This document shows, piece after piece, positions 7,472 through 15,699 of a stretch of 21,985 nucleotides of DNA (position 1 is its first letter; each line of letters begins with the position of its first letter). The stretch is taken from contig CAYLLE010000052.1 in the NCBI GenBank assembly GCA_964384485.1, positions 1 to 21,985 of the forward strand. The letters run 5' to 3'. Source of the DNA: CAYLLE01 sp964384485. GTDB taxonomy: Bacteria > Spirochaetota > Spirochaetia > CAYLLE01. The position numbers and the translations under genes are program-made. The notes beneath the pieces are model-generated. The model saw nothing but the letters and a program-made list of their open reading frames with translations. It did no database searches and was not told the origin of the DNA.

Positions 7472-10470
7472 GATTGGTTCTTCCATATAACCCGGTATGT
7501 TTTAATTTCAAACGGCCCCGCGGTATCTTGAAATAAAGAACATTCTCCCGATACTTCGCGGAAAACGATATCTTCTCCGACAGATATTTCAAAGACGGCG
7601 TCTGCTTTTCTGCCGAAGGAAACCGTAAAATCCTGATGCTCTCCCCGGTATTCAACGAGACGGAAAACAGCGGCACCGTTGACTGCTTCATCGGGATGAA
7701 GGCTGCTCAAAACCATCCCGTCGTTATTAATTGCCGCGATCGGCTTGTGATCATCCCCGTTACTCCGGGTTGATTCAACCGGCATTAATGGACGGTTAAA
7801 AGCTATTCCATGCCGGTACGCGGCCGCAGGATCAAGAGGTCCGGTATGGGGTATAAGACGAAAACCGAAGCTGTGTTTCCCCCGGTCCGGATCAGGATCG
7901 GGTCCGTAACTGCTTCGGATAAGATTCGCCCGGATAGTGTTCCCCTGGATGTTGTACCCGTATGTTCCGTTGTTCACCAGGGTAAACCCTTTCTCATGAT
8001 CACTTATGTCGATCCATCGGAGAGCGGGAAAATCGGTACCGTCCGTCCTCCGGACAATCCACCCATAGGGTATCTCCCAGGTACCGGATGCTTTACCTGA
8101 TAATTCCGGCATAAAATTCAAACGGAGCATAGGTGACCGTGTATGGGGGCCTCCCATTTCACACCAGTCCACATGAATGTTGAAATCGATCCAGGGCAGA
8201 TCATTATAAAAAAAGATTTCCTCCCGGATTGATGAATCGAGGAAAGTGTGTTTGATCTCCACCACGGTCATAATTGGTCCGGTGCTCACGATCTTAACAT
8301 CAGCTCCACTGATAAGATAATCGGTAGATTCAACTGGACCGATTACCCAGGCGGACATTGGGTGAGGGGTTTCATAGTCGATTTGGAAACAGTTGTTCAT
8401 CATATTGTAGCGTATATCCCGCCAGAGAACGGGCTCGATATAGGAAACACCGTCAGTGAGTCCGATGAGTTCCTGGATGATACCTGATTCCCTATTCACC
8501 CTCATCTTAAAATACTTCGATGTTACCTCGATATGATTCTGTTTTTCTTCCAGCCGCGTGCCGTTTTCTTCATCGCTCCTCATTTGTCCCACACAGACGG
8601 CTGAAAACGGCGGAGTTTCGCAGTAAAAATAAATGCTTCCTTCATACGACTGTCCGGATAACCCTGCATATCCGGAAGAACAATCAACAGAAACTGTTTC
8701 CTTTCGGAAAAATCCGTCCAGGTTATAAACGAGGGGTTCTCCATTACCGGCAGGATCGTTTCCCAGTAGTGAAACAAGGGCACCCCGGGTTTGGCGGCAT
8801 ACATCCATCAGTTCCTGATCGGCTTGGTGATATGTTTCGGCGATACCGCAGCCGCAGATTATATCGTGGAACTGATTTACCATTACCTTACGCCAATGGT
8901 CAAAAAGGAGGGAATCCGCTTCTTCATTAATATTATCACCGCTCCGTAATACAAACGCGTGTTCCAGCAGCTGAATCAGGTTTTCGGCACGTCGGTTCAG
9001 CTGTTTAGTCCGGGCATGAGTAGTATAACAACCGGAAAAAATCGGATTATGTTCACCCCTTACCCGTGGAAGCGACCGGGCAGACTCTTCAGCGGCTTTA
9101 AAAAAATCGGCCATTCGGCTGAATATAATTTTCGGCATTCCGGGAAGCGAATCAAGATACCTAGCCCGTTCAATTTCTCTGGCAGTTGGTCCGCCCCCGT
9201 GATCTCCTACTCCGAAAACAAAAACACTCTCTCTGCTTCCGGTGTCGGAGTGAATTTTTACAGCTGAATGGACAATTTTTTGAGGGTCCACAGGGTTTAT
9301 GTATATGCTGGAAAACGCGGTAACTCCGCTTGCTCCTCTTACCCACCGGTAAAGCGGGGTTTGGGGACCAAGCCGGTAATGGTAATAATATTGCAGACCG
9401 CTTTTTTTCATTAATTCAGGAATGGAGGCAGGATGACCGAATGTATCTGGTTCCCAGAGGAGACAGCTTGTCTTCCCGAAATGGTTTGTGTTGAAGCCGC
9501 GGCTATACTTAATATGGCGGGCCAAAGTTTCTCCATCCGCCATATTTAGATCGCCTTCCACCCAAGCTGAATCGGCAAGTTCAATCCGGTTTTCTTCTAC
9601 CCTTTTTTTAATTCTTTCGAAAAGACGGGGATATTTTTCCCGGGCGATCTCTAAAAGCTCTGTCTGACTTTGGGTGATATTAAAGTCGGGATATCTGTCC
9701 ATTAAAAGATCGATTGTAGAGAAATCACGCTCTACCATCCTGTTAGTCTCTTCCTGAGGCCAAAGCCAATTGATATCCATATGGGCGTGCCCGATGAGAT
9801 GCGCGGAAAAAGTTTTTGTAATATCTCGTCCCGTCTCCAGAAGGGCGCGTGCCTGTTTCACAAGGGCTAACAGATCTTCATATAAAATGCCGTCATAAAG
9901 CTTCTCTAGAAGAAACGATTCTATACGTGCTTTTTCTTCACGTAACTCAGGAAGACTATTTACGAAGTCTAATTCAGCCAAAAATGCTTCCAGCTCAAAA
10001 ATTGATCTTTCTATAGCCTCAGAGTAAAGTGTTATCTCCATCTTTTCCCCGGTAGCTTCCAGGGAGTCGTTGCAAATGACGCAAACAAGTATCTCGTTCG
10101 GTTTTTCCGGAGCAGCCGCCTCTGTTACTGTTACCTCGGGCATTTGAAAATCGGTCCAGTATTTTTCATCAAATATTTTTTGACCGTCAATAAAAACCCG
10201 GGTGGGCAGTGTCATGAAACAGCGAAGACGAAAGGCCGATCCGGTTACGGATATCCGGCGGATGGTTTCCGGAACCTTGAAAAAAGCACGGAACCAATAT
10301 TCTCCCCTTTCAGGAAATTGGAAAGGAAGCTTTACCGGCTCAAACTGTCTCTCCAGCTCTGATTCAGATGAACAAGACCGTGATAATTCCCAATCAAGCA
10401 AATCCCGGTAAGTACTGACATCTTTAATAAAATTATTCAGGAAACCGGTTATCTCAGATGTTCTTTCCAT
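7468..10470 (-). CDS. Glycoside hydrolase family 38 alpha-mannosidase
   Basis: 1000 residues, a normal bacterial GH38 length. Retaining alpha-mannosidases of this family use a zinc ion and an aspartate nucleophile. The metal motif IGHAHMDINWLWP (H230, D232), the nucleophile region LLWEPDTFGHPASIPE (D342), GVGDHGGGPTA near 420-430 and NQFHDIICG (H535, D536) are all present. An N-terminal domain of about 220 residues precedes the catalytic barrel, and a beta-rich C-terminal half follows. There is no signal peptide, so it acts in the cytoplasm on imported oligosaccharide. The start ATG has AAGGAA 6 nt upstream, directly beside the assembly gap. It is the last visible gene of the minus-strand carbohydrate locus. 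Specificity for alpha-mannosides is the family default; some relatives act on other glycans. Confidence 0.94.
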   Translation of the reverse strand: MERTSEITGFLNNFIKDVSTYRDLLDWELSRSCSSESELERQFEPVKLPFQFPERGEYWFRAFFKVPETIRRISVTGSAFRLRCFMTLPTRVFIDGQKIFDEKYWTDFQMPEVTVTEAAAPEKPNEILVCVICNDSLEATGEKMEITLYSEAIERSIFELEAFLAELDFVNSLPELREEKARIESFLLEKLYDGILYEDLLALVKQARALLETGRDITKTFSAHLIGHAHMDINWLWPQEETNRMVERDFSTIDLLMDRYPDFNITQSQTELLEIAREKYPRLFERIKKRVEENRIELADSAWVEGDLNMADGETLARHIKYSRGFNTNHFGKTSCLLWEPDTFGHPASIPELMKKSGLQYYYHYRLGPQTPLYRWVRGASGVTAFSSIYINPVDPQKIVHSAVKIHSDTGSRESVFVFGVGDHGGGPTAREIERARYLDSLPGMPKIIFSRMADFFKAAEESARSLPRVRGEHNPIFSGCYTTHARTKQLNRRAENLIQLLEHAFVLRSGDNINEEADSLLFDHWRKVMVNQFHDIICGCGIAETYHQADQELMDVCRQTRGALVSLLGNDPAGNGEPLVYNLDGFFRKETVSVDCSSGYAGLSGQSYEGSIYFYCETPPFSAVCVGQMRSDEENGTRLEEKQNHIEVTSKYFKMRVNRESGIIQELIGLTDGVSYIEPVLWRDIRYNMMNNCFQIDYETPHPMSAWVIGPVESTDYLISGADVKIVSTGPIMTVVEIKHTFLDSSIREEIFFYNDLPWIDFNIHVDWCEMGGPHTRSPMLRLNFMPELSGKASGTWEIPYGWIVRRTDGTDFPALRWIDISDHEKGFTLVNNGTYGYNIQGNTIRANLIRSSYGPDPDPDRGKHSFGFRLIPHTGPLDPAAAYRHGIAFNRPLMPVESTRSNGDDHKPIAAINNDGMVLSSLHPDEAVNGAAVFRLVEYRGEHQDFTVSFGRKADAVFEISVGEDIVFREVSGECSLFQDTAGPFEIKTYRVIWKNQS

Positions 10471-10482
10471 TGAAAGTTCCTT

Positions 10483-10582
10483 NNNNNNNNNNNNNNNNNN
10501 NNNNNNNNNNNNNNNNNNNNNNNNNNNNNNNNNNNNNNNNNNNNNNNNNNNNNNNNNNNNNNNNNNNNNNNNNNNNNNNNNN
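10483..10582. other. Assembly gap (100 N)
   Basis: Exactly 100 undetermined bases, the conventional placeholder for a scaffold join of unknown length. It lies inside the carbohydrate operon, between a gene start at 10625 and the mannosidase start at 10470, so one or more genes may be missing. Confidence 0.98.
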
Positions 10583-10625
10583 TATCGGGAGTCAAATCAT
10601 CAAAATCATATTTAACCGTAGCCAT
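10583..10625 (-). CDS. Start of an unidentified gene truncated by the gap
   Basis: Immediately after the stop of the discoidin/propeller lipoprotein, an AGGAG ribosome site is followed by ATG at 10625-10623 and 14 open codons reading MATVKYDFDDLTPD before the N run. The 17-bp spacing from the previous stop and the good ribosome site argue for a real downstream gene of the same operon. The visible N-terminus lacks a signal peptide, so the product is probably cytoplasmic. It is too short to assign to a family; an enzyme for the same glycan is a contextual guess only. Confidence 0.6.
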
Positions 10626-10642
10626 ATGCCGCAGCTCCTATA

Positions 10643-13012
10643 TTATTGCAGTGATGTATCGATAAGCCGGATAAACCGGGGCCGGTATATATCGGCGTCA
10701 TAAAAAGCCGCTGTATCGGTAGAGTTAACATTATAACTAACCAGCAATTCTCCCTTCTTTGAAAGATGGGGATGAGCCTTTGCGTTATAGGTAAAGACGG
10801 TTGTTCCCTGTAATGATTCCGGCGCAAAGTAGATTTCCGCGGGTTCACTGAACGGTCCCTCCGGACTGGGTGCGGTGCGGTAACAGATTACACCGCTGAT
10901 GGTGTCTTTCATATAGATAAGAAGGTACCTATCTTCAAACAATCCGTCTTTATGAGGAGCCACACTCAATTCCGCGGAGACCCCCGCCGCGATCGCTTCA
11001 GCTTCCTCCATTTGCAGAGTCCAATCTGATCCGTTCCAGAAATTCCAGGTATTAAAATCGGCTATTTTTTCCGGCAGTGTCCTTGCGACGATAAGATTTT
11101 TATGGGCACCCTGATTCGTGTAGCCGTATATGTAGATGTATCCATCCGGGTCGAATCCCCCGCTGCCCCGCCGGTTGTCCATAATGCCGCAGCCGAAGAA
11201 AAACTCTTTTCCAGTCGATTCGTCGGTAAACGACAGGGGTGTGTCATATCGTTTTGATTCATTCAGCATTAATTCTCCGCCGGAAACCGGCACTTGAATC
11301 ATATGGACGTCCTGGACCGCAAATCCCATTCCTCCAGCTTCCGCATTACCGTCCTGAACGAGCAGGGGAAACAAGTAGAGTATATTGTCTATTACGGCAC
11401 CGTCCTGAAGCCAATAACGTGAACTCCCAGCCCGTCTGCTCAGGCTATGATCAGTACTGCCGGCGGTGGTTTGGGAAAAAAGATTTCTTCCTTCAGCGGT
11501 ATAGAACCGGACTTCACTCAAACCGTAGCGGTTTTCTTGACCCGGAACTCCGCCCCAATTACCCGCGCCGGGTTCATTGGAAAAAGTAATTTTGACAGTC
11601 CGGGTTTTTATCCCTCCGAACGATATCGGGCTGTTATTTCCATCATTTAAATTCGTAGCCGGAAGTTCATCGCTCCCGTCAGCTTCGGCCAGTTGATATG
11701 GATACCCGCTGCCCGTAAGCTCCGTCCATTTACCGCCCTTCCCTCTATAAAAAACCTTTATATTTTTAAGACCCCAGCGGTGTAGTCCCTTCCGGTACTT
11801 CTGGTGCTCGTTATAATTCCAGACCCACATTTCACCCAAATGGTATGAGCCGCCGAAATCAAATTCCAGGGAGATATCTTTCTCCGGATTCAGCGCGGAA
11901 AGCCACATAGATTCGGACGAATCGTTTTCGTGAGTATCTGTTTTCGCAAATCTGCCGGACATACCAGAGTTGTTTGAAAGGTTAACCGCGGATGAACCCA
12001 CCGGAGAATTTTCTTTAGGTATTCGGGGGGAAAAGACTGATTCCAGAGTGTAATCGCCTGCTTGTCCCCAAACAAAATCGATATTCCCGGGAAGAGGTGT
12101 CTCATCCTCTAGAAACGCCAAGGTGTTGTTTACCATGTGGTTTCCCTGTCTGGTATCCAGAGCGGGATTCACTTGACCGATGAAGGTATCGCTGAAGAGA
12201 AAAAGGGTTATCTTTTCGGTTTCCGGAAGAAATTCTCTCCGGCCGCTTAAAGGTATGGAAAAAATTCCGTCCGCACCGACCCAGCCGTTATACCGTTTAA
12301 AAAGGCCGGTCCACTCATCAGCCGGAAAAACCGCAAAGCCTTCTCCTAAGGAGAACCGGACTTCACTTAGACCGAATACGCGTTCATTCGTTTCGTCTCC
12401 TCCCCAATTCCCCGCCCCCGGTTCGGTGGAAACAACAAGTTTTGTATATCGCGCATTGATATTATTAAAATCAATGGGTTCATTTGTTCCAACAAGATTG
12501 GTCGCCGTGAGGTTATTTTTTCCGGAAGCTTTTTCTAACCGGTACGGATATCCGCGGCCTTTCAGTTCTTTCCATGAAATACCGTCTAAAGAATGGTAAA
12601 TCCTTATATTCTTGATTCCTGCCCCTGTGTCTTCGGTATCACCATCCGGGGGATTGTAGTTCCATACCTCCATTTGACCGACAGGCAGGGATGTACCTAA
12701 ATCAAACAGCAGTGAAATATTTCCGGTGACACCCCGGGGTGTCCGCCACATAGTTTCTTCGATATCGGTTCCGTGGGAAAGTTCTCCGTCCGCATTCAGA
12801 GAAAGTCCGGAACCGTTTCCTATATTGCACACTTTGAAAAGACTATAATCGGTACTGCTTGCTGTTACCGAAACCGGAACCGCACTGCCCGGTTTCATCA
12901 CGTGCGTATCCGGCGGGACAGCGGAAACTTCAGTTTTTGTATTTCGGGTACAGCTTGCCAGAAATAAAACGGACCCGATGAATATCAGCCAGGTATTTCT
13001 TAACAAATACAT
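10643..13012 (-). CDS. Discoidin/beta-propeller lipoprotein with inserted second discoidin domain
   Basis: 789 residues from ATG 13012. Upstream TGA and this ATG share a base (TGATG), but GGAGG lies only 2 nt before the ATG, so TTG at 13006 is a credible alternative with ideal spacing. A lipoprotein signal ends in the lipobox LASC (C21), so the protein is probably membrane-anchored outside the cytoplasm. Residues about 50-222 look like an F5/8 type C (discoidin) carbohydrate-binding module, ending FGLSEVRF. A propeller-like part similar to DUF4185/DUF5005 proteins begins about 228 (LFLFSDTF near 270-277). A second discoidin module (about 335-508, ending YGLSEVRF) interrupts it before it resumes at YWLQDG (about 533) and YNAKAHPHLS (about 742). 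Paralogous to the gene upstream. A glycan-binding or glycosidase role is likely but unproven; the family name was recalled, not searched. Confidence 0.8.
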   Translation of the reverse strand: MYLLRNTWLIFIGSVLFLASCTRNTKTEVSAVPPDTHVMKPGSAVPVSVTASSTDYSLFKVCNIGNGSGLSLNADGELSHGTDIEETMWRTPRGVTGNISLLFDLGTSLPVGQMEVWNYNPPDGDTEDTGAGIKNIRIYHSLDGISWKELKGRGYPYRLEKASGKNNLTATNLVGTNEPIDFNNINARYTKLVVSTEPGAGNWGGDETNERVFGLSEVRFSLGEGFAVFPADEWTGLFKRYNGWVGADGIFSIPLSGRREFLPETEKITLFLFSDTFIGQVNPALDTRQGNHMVNNTLAFLEDETPLPGNIDFVWGQAGDYTLESVFSPRIPKENSPVGSSAVNLSNNSGMSGRFAKTDTHENDSSESMWLSALNPEKDISLEFDFGGSYHLGEMWVWNYNEHQKYRKGLHRWGLKNIKVFYRGKGGKWTELTGSGYPYQLAEADGSDELPATNLNDGNNSPISFGGIKTRTVKITFSNEPGAGNWGGVPGQENRYGLSEVRFYTAEGRNLFSQTTAGSTDHSLSRRAGSSRYWLQDGAVIDNILYLFPLLVQDGNAEAGGMGFAVQDVHMIQVPVSGGELMLNESKRYDTPLSFTDESTGKEFFFGCGIMDNRRGSGGFDPDGYIYIYGYTNQGAHKNLIVARTLPEKIADFNTWNFWNGSDWTLQMEEAEAIAAGVSAELSVAPHKDGLFEDRYLLIYMKDTISGVICYRTAPSPEGPFSEPAEIYFAPESLQGTTVFTYNAKAHPHLSKKGELLVSYNVNSTDTAAFYDADIYRPRFIRLIDTSLQ

Positions 13013-14715
13013 CACCTCCAAAGACGCTTGGCAACGATAAACCGGGGGCGATAGATATCGCCGTTCCTTAAATGGGCAGCATCGCTGGTCGTATTGACAT
13101 TATAGCTGATGAGCAGTTCCCCGGGTTTGGAAAGATGAGGATGAGCCTTTGCGTTATAGGTAGTGATTCCTGAACCCGATAACCACTCATCGGTGTGATA
13201 GAAATCCGCGGCTTCGCTGAATGGACCGTAGGGTGTTTCACCAATCCTGTATGATGTAAGATGTCCCGCTATCTCCTTCTGATACACCAGAATATATTTG
13301 CCTTTATCAGGACCCGTATATATAGGTGAAACGCTAAGTTCATGACTCACGTCTTCGGCTATAATTTCCGCCGCGCCGATATCCCGGGACCATTCACCGT
13401 CAGCAAAATATTCTATCATTGTAATGTCCGGAAAGACATCTTCTTTCACCCGGCCGGCAATCATATGACTGTGGCCGGATTTATTTTTATATCCGTAAAG
13501 ATATATAAAGCCGTCCGGCCCGGGACTTCCGGCATCTTCCGTGTTGGGCAGTATTCCGCATCCGACAAATCCTCTGCTTCCGTCCGGGTAATCGTATGCC
13601 AAAGGAACATCGTCGTTTATATTATAGTCATCCACATAGGGAGGCCGGGAGTTCAATGGCGCGGTAATAAACGAAACTGTGCCGATCCTGAACCGCATCC
13701 CTTCCGGTTTCTCCGGCGCGTGATATACATTCAGCGCTGTTAAATAGAGGGTATTATTTCTTATGATCCCGTCCTGAAGCCAGTAATAGTGGTTATAATT
13801 GAGTGAAAAATGATCTTCTCCAAGCGGGTCAAATACCGTTCCGGGTTTTCCGCTGCTGTTTATCCTGTACTGAAAATTTATGTTCCGCTTATCGGGCTGA
13901 TTTCCCTTAAGAACGGCAATTGTGTTGTTAAGCATGGAGCAGGTTCTGTTATATGTTTCCGGATCAACCTTTCCTACAAAGGTATCACTAAAAAGAAATA
14001 ATGTATGATTCTCCCCATCTTTCTCAGCAGACGGCTGTTCATTTCCGGAAAAGGGAATAGAAAAAATACCATCCGCGCCGGTCCATCCTTCGTACCGCTG
14101 AAAAAGCCGGGTCCATTCCTCATCCGGAAAGACCACGTATCCTTCTCCAACATAAAACCGTACCTCGCTCAAACCGAACAGCATTCCGCCTTTTTCATTG
14201 ACCCCGCCCCAATTACCCCTGCTTATATGCGGCAACGGACAGATGCGGACATATTTTGCCGTGATTCCTGCAAATTCCACAGGTTTACCGGCCGGTTCGG
14301 CTAAGTTGGTCGGATAAAGTCCGGTTCTTCCATGGGCTTTCGCGAATACACAAGTGTGATCAGCCCCGCCCAGGGTATACCAGTGTCTACAGTCAACAGA
14401 GTATAAAACTGCAGCTTCCCGGATGCCGTTTTGGGTCTTTTCCTTTTGATTATAGTTCCAAACCTCCATGGTTCCGAGCGGTACAGGCACAGGAAATTGA
14501 AACTGCACATACGGTTTGCACCCGGCTTCACAGGTCCCAAGCCACATGGACTTTCCTCCGGCATCATTGTCATGCGTCCGGTCGTCCTCCGCTCCAAAGC
14601 CGTAATCGTTTACGATATTAACCGGAAGAAATCCTTCCATGCTGAACGGAGACGAAGCATCGGCCGGTAATATCATCCCGGGCTTGTAATCCCGAGGCTG
14701 CGGATATGTCCTCAT
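13012..14715 (-). CDS. Discoidin/beta-propeller protein, cytoplasmic-looking paralogue
   Basis: 567 residues. Residues about 35-190 resemble a discoidin module (MEVWNYN, then FGLSEVRFYVG), followed by a DUF4185/DUF5005-like five-bladed-propeller region (GWTGADGIFSIP, LFLFSDTFVG, YYWLQDG, YNAKAHPHLSKPGELL). Unlike its downstream paralogue it has neither a signal peptide nor the inserted second discoidin module. The start ATG shares a base with the stop of the MalF-type permease (TAATG), and GGAG lies 7 nt upstream. The lack of a secretion signal suggests an intracellular role on imported sugar, while its paralogue works outside. Activity has not been assigned; related propellers include glycoside hydrolases and glycan-binding proteins. 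Confidence 0.82.
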   Translation of the reverse strand: MRTYPQPRDYKPGMILPADASSPFSMEGFLPVNIVNDYGFGAEDDRTHDNDAGGKSMWLGTCEAGCKPYVQFQFPVPVPLGTMEVWNYNQKEKTQNGIREAAVLYSVDCRHWYTLGGADHTCVFAKAHGRTGLYPTNLAEPAGKPVEFAGITAKYVRICPLPHISRGNWGGVNEKGGMLFGLSEVRFYVGEGYVVFPDEEWTRLFQRYEGWTGADGIFSIPFSGNEQPSAEKDGENHTLFLFSDTFVGKVDPETYNRTCSMLNNTIAVLKGNQPDKRNINFQYRINSSGKPGTVFDPLGEDHFSLNYNHYYWLQDGIIRNNTLYLTALNVYHAPEKPEGMRFRIGTVSFITAPLNSRPPYVDDYNINDDVPLAYDYPDGSRGFVGCGILPNTEDAGSPGPDGFIYLYGYKNKSGHSHMIAGRVKEDVFPDITMIEYFADGEWSRDIGAAEIIAEDVSHELSVSPIYTGPDKGKYILVYQKEIAGHLTSYRIGETPYGPFSEAADFYHTDEWLSGSGITTYNAKAHPHLSKPGELLISYNVNTTSDAAHLRNGDIYRPRFIVAKRLWR

Positions 14716-15644
14716 TATTTTTCTCCTTTATCTTCATTCCCGCTCTGGTAATATACCCAGCGGTTACTGCTCCGGAGTATTAGCAGCGTTAAGAGTAAAG
14801 TAATGACGAGTAAAACCCATGCCATGGATGAGGCCATCCCCATGGCTGAATCCTTGAAGGCTTTATCATATAGATAATAAGCAAAAAAATATGATGATCG
14901 GATAGGTCCTCCGTCGGTCATAATAAAGGCCTGGGTAAAAACCTGGAAGGATAAAATCACACCGATAACAACGTTAAAGAAAATGGACGGAGTCAGCAGA
15001 GGAAGGGTTATCCGGAAAAATTTTCTAAAAACTCCTGCGCCGTCAATAGAAGCGGATTCGTAAAGATAATTTGGAATATCCTGCAGTGCCGCCAAATATA
15101 TGACCATTGCGCCGCCCACATTCCACATACCCATCAGAATAATCGCCGGTTTAGACCATTTCGGGTCATAAAGCCACCCGGGACCTTCGATGCCGATTTT
15201 TTCAAGAAAGAGATTTATCAGTCCGAAAGTTGGATCTAGGATCCACGACCACAACAGGGCTACCGCTACAATCGAGACCACATTGGGCAGATAAAATACA
15301 GTCCGGTAAAACCTTATACCCATAACTTTTTGATTCATGAGCATGGCTATAAGAATGCCGATAACCAAGTTCAGCGGTACGGTAAAGAGTACATAATAAA
15401 TTGTATTCCATAAGCTTTGCCAGAATACAGGATCGGAAGTTAAAAGTACTTCGTAGTTTGCGATGCCGATCCAATCCGGCACCGTGATCATGTCATAGGT
15501 AGTGAAACTCATATAGAGGGACGCGAAAATCGGAAACGCCATAAAAAGAAGAAACCCAATAAGCCAAGGGGACGCGAATAATATGCCGGCCCACTCTTCC
15601 TTCCGCTGCATCCTGCTAAGCTTTCTTACGGTTCTCAACTTCAT
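14715..15644 (-). CDS. Sugar ABC transporter permease, MalF/UgpA type
   Basis: 309 residues with about six hydrophobic membrane segments, the first around 18-42 after a basic N-terminus. It carries the EAA loop that contacts the ATPase (YESASIDGAGVFRKFFRITLP, split around residue 200-220, with the conserved G in DGAG). The family forms the inner-membrane channel with a MalG-type partner and imports oligosaccharides. The ATG has GAGG 6 nt upstream. It sits 55 bp downstream of the binding-protein gene beyond a strong stem-loop, and its stop overlaps the next start. No ATP-binding subunit is encoded nearby, so it probably uses a shared ATPase. Confidence 0.94.
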   Translation of the reverse strand: MKLRTVRKLSRMQRKEEWAGILFASPWLIGFLLFMAFPIFASLYMSFTTYDMITVPDWIGIANYEVLLTSDPVFWQSLWNTIYYVLFTVPLNLVIGILIAMLMNQKVMGIRFYRTVFYLPNVVSIVAVALLWSWILDPTFGLINLFLEKIGIEGPGWLYDPKWSKPAIILMGMWNVGGAMVIYLAALQDIPNYLYESASIDGAGVFRKFFRITLPLLTPSIFFNVVIGVILSFQVFTQAFIMTDGGPIRSSYFFAYYLYDKAFKDSAMGMASSMAWVLLVITLLLTLLILRSSNRWVYYQSGNEDKGEK

Positions 15645-15658
15645 GCTGTTCCTCTATG

Positions 15659-15688
15659 AAAACCGGCGGGGGAAAAATCCCCGCCGGT
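15659..15688 (-). terminator. GC-rich stem-loop after the binding-protein gene (attenuator-like)
   Basis: A perfect 10-bp inverted repeat (ACCGGCGGGG at 15662-15671 with its complement at 15679-15688, loop of 7) is followed on the minus strand by TTTT. It lies 11 bp after the binding-protein stop and before the MalF-type permease. It fits a partial terminator or 3' RNA-stabilising hairpin that gives more binding protein than permease. Confidence 0.8.
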
Positions 15689-15699
15689 AATATCGCTTA

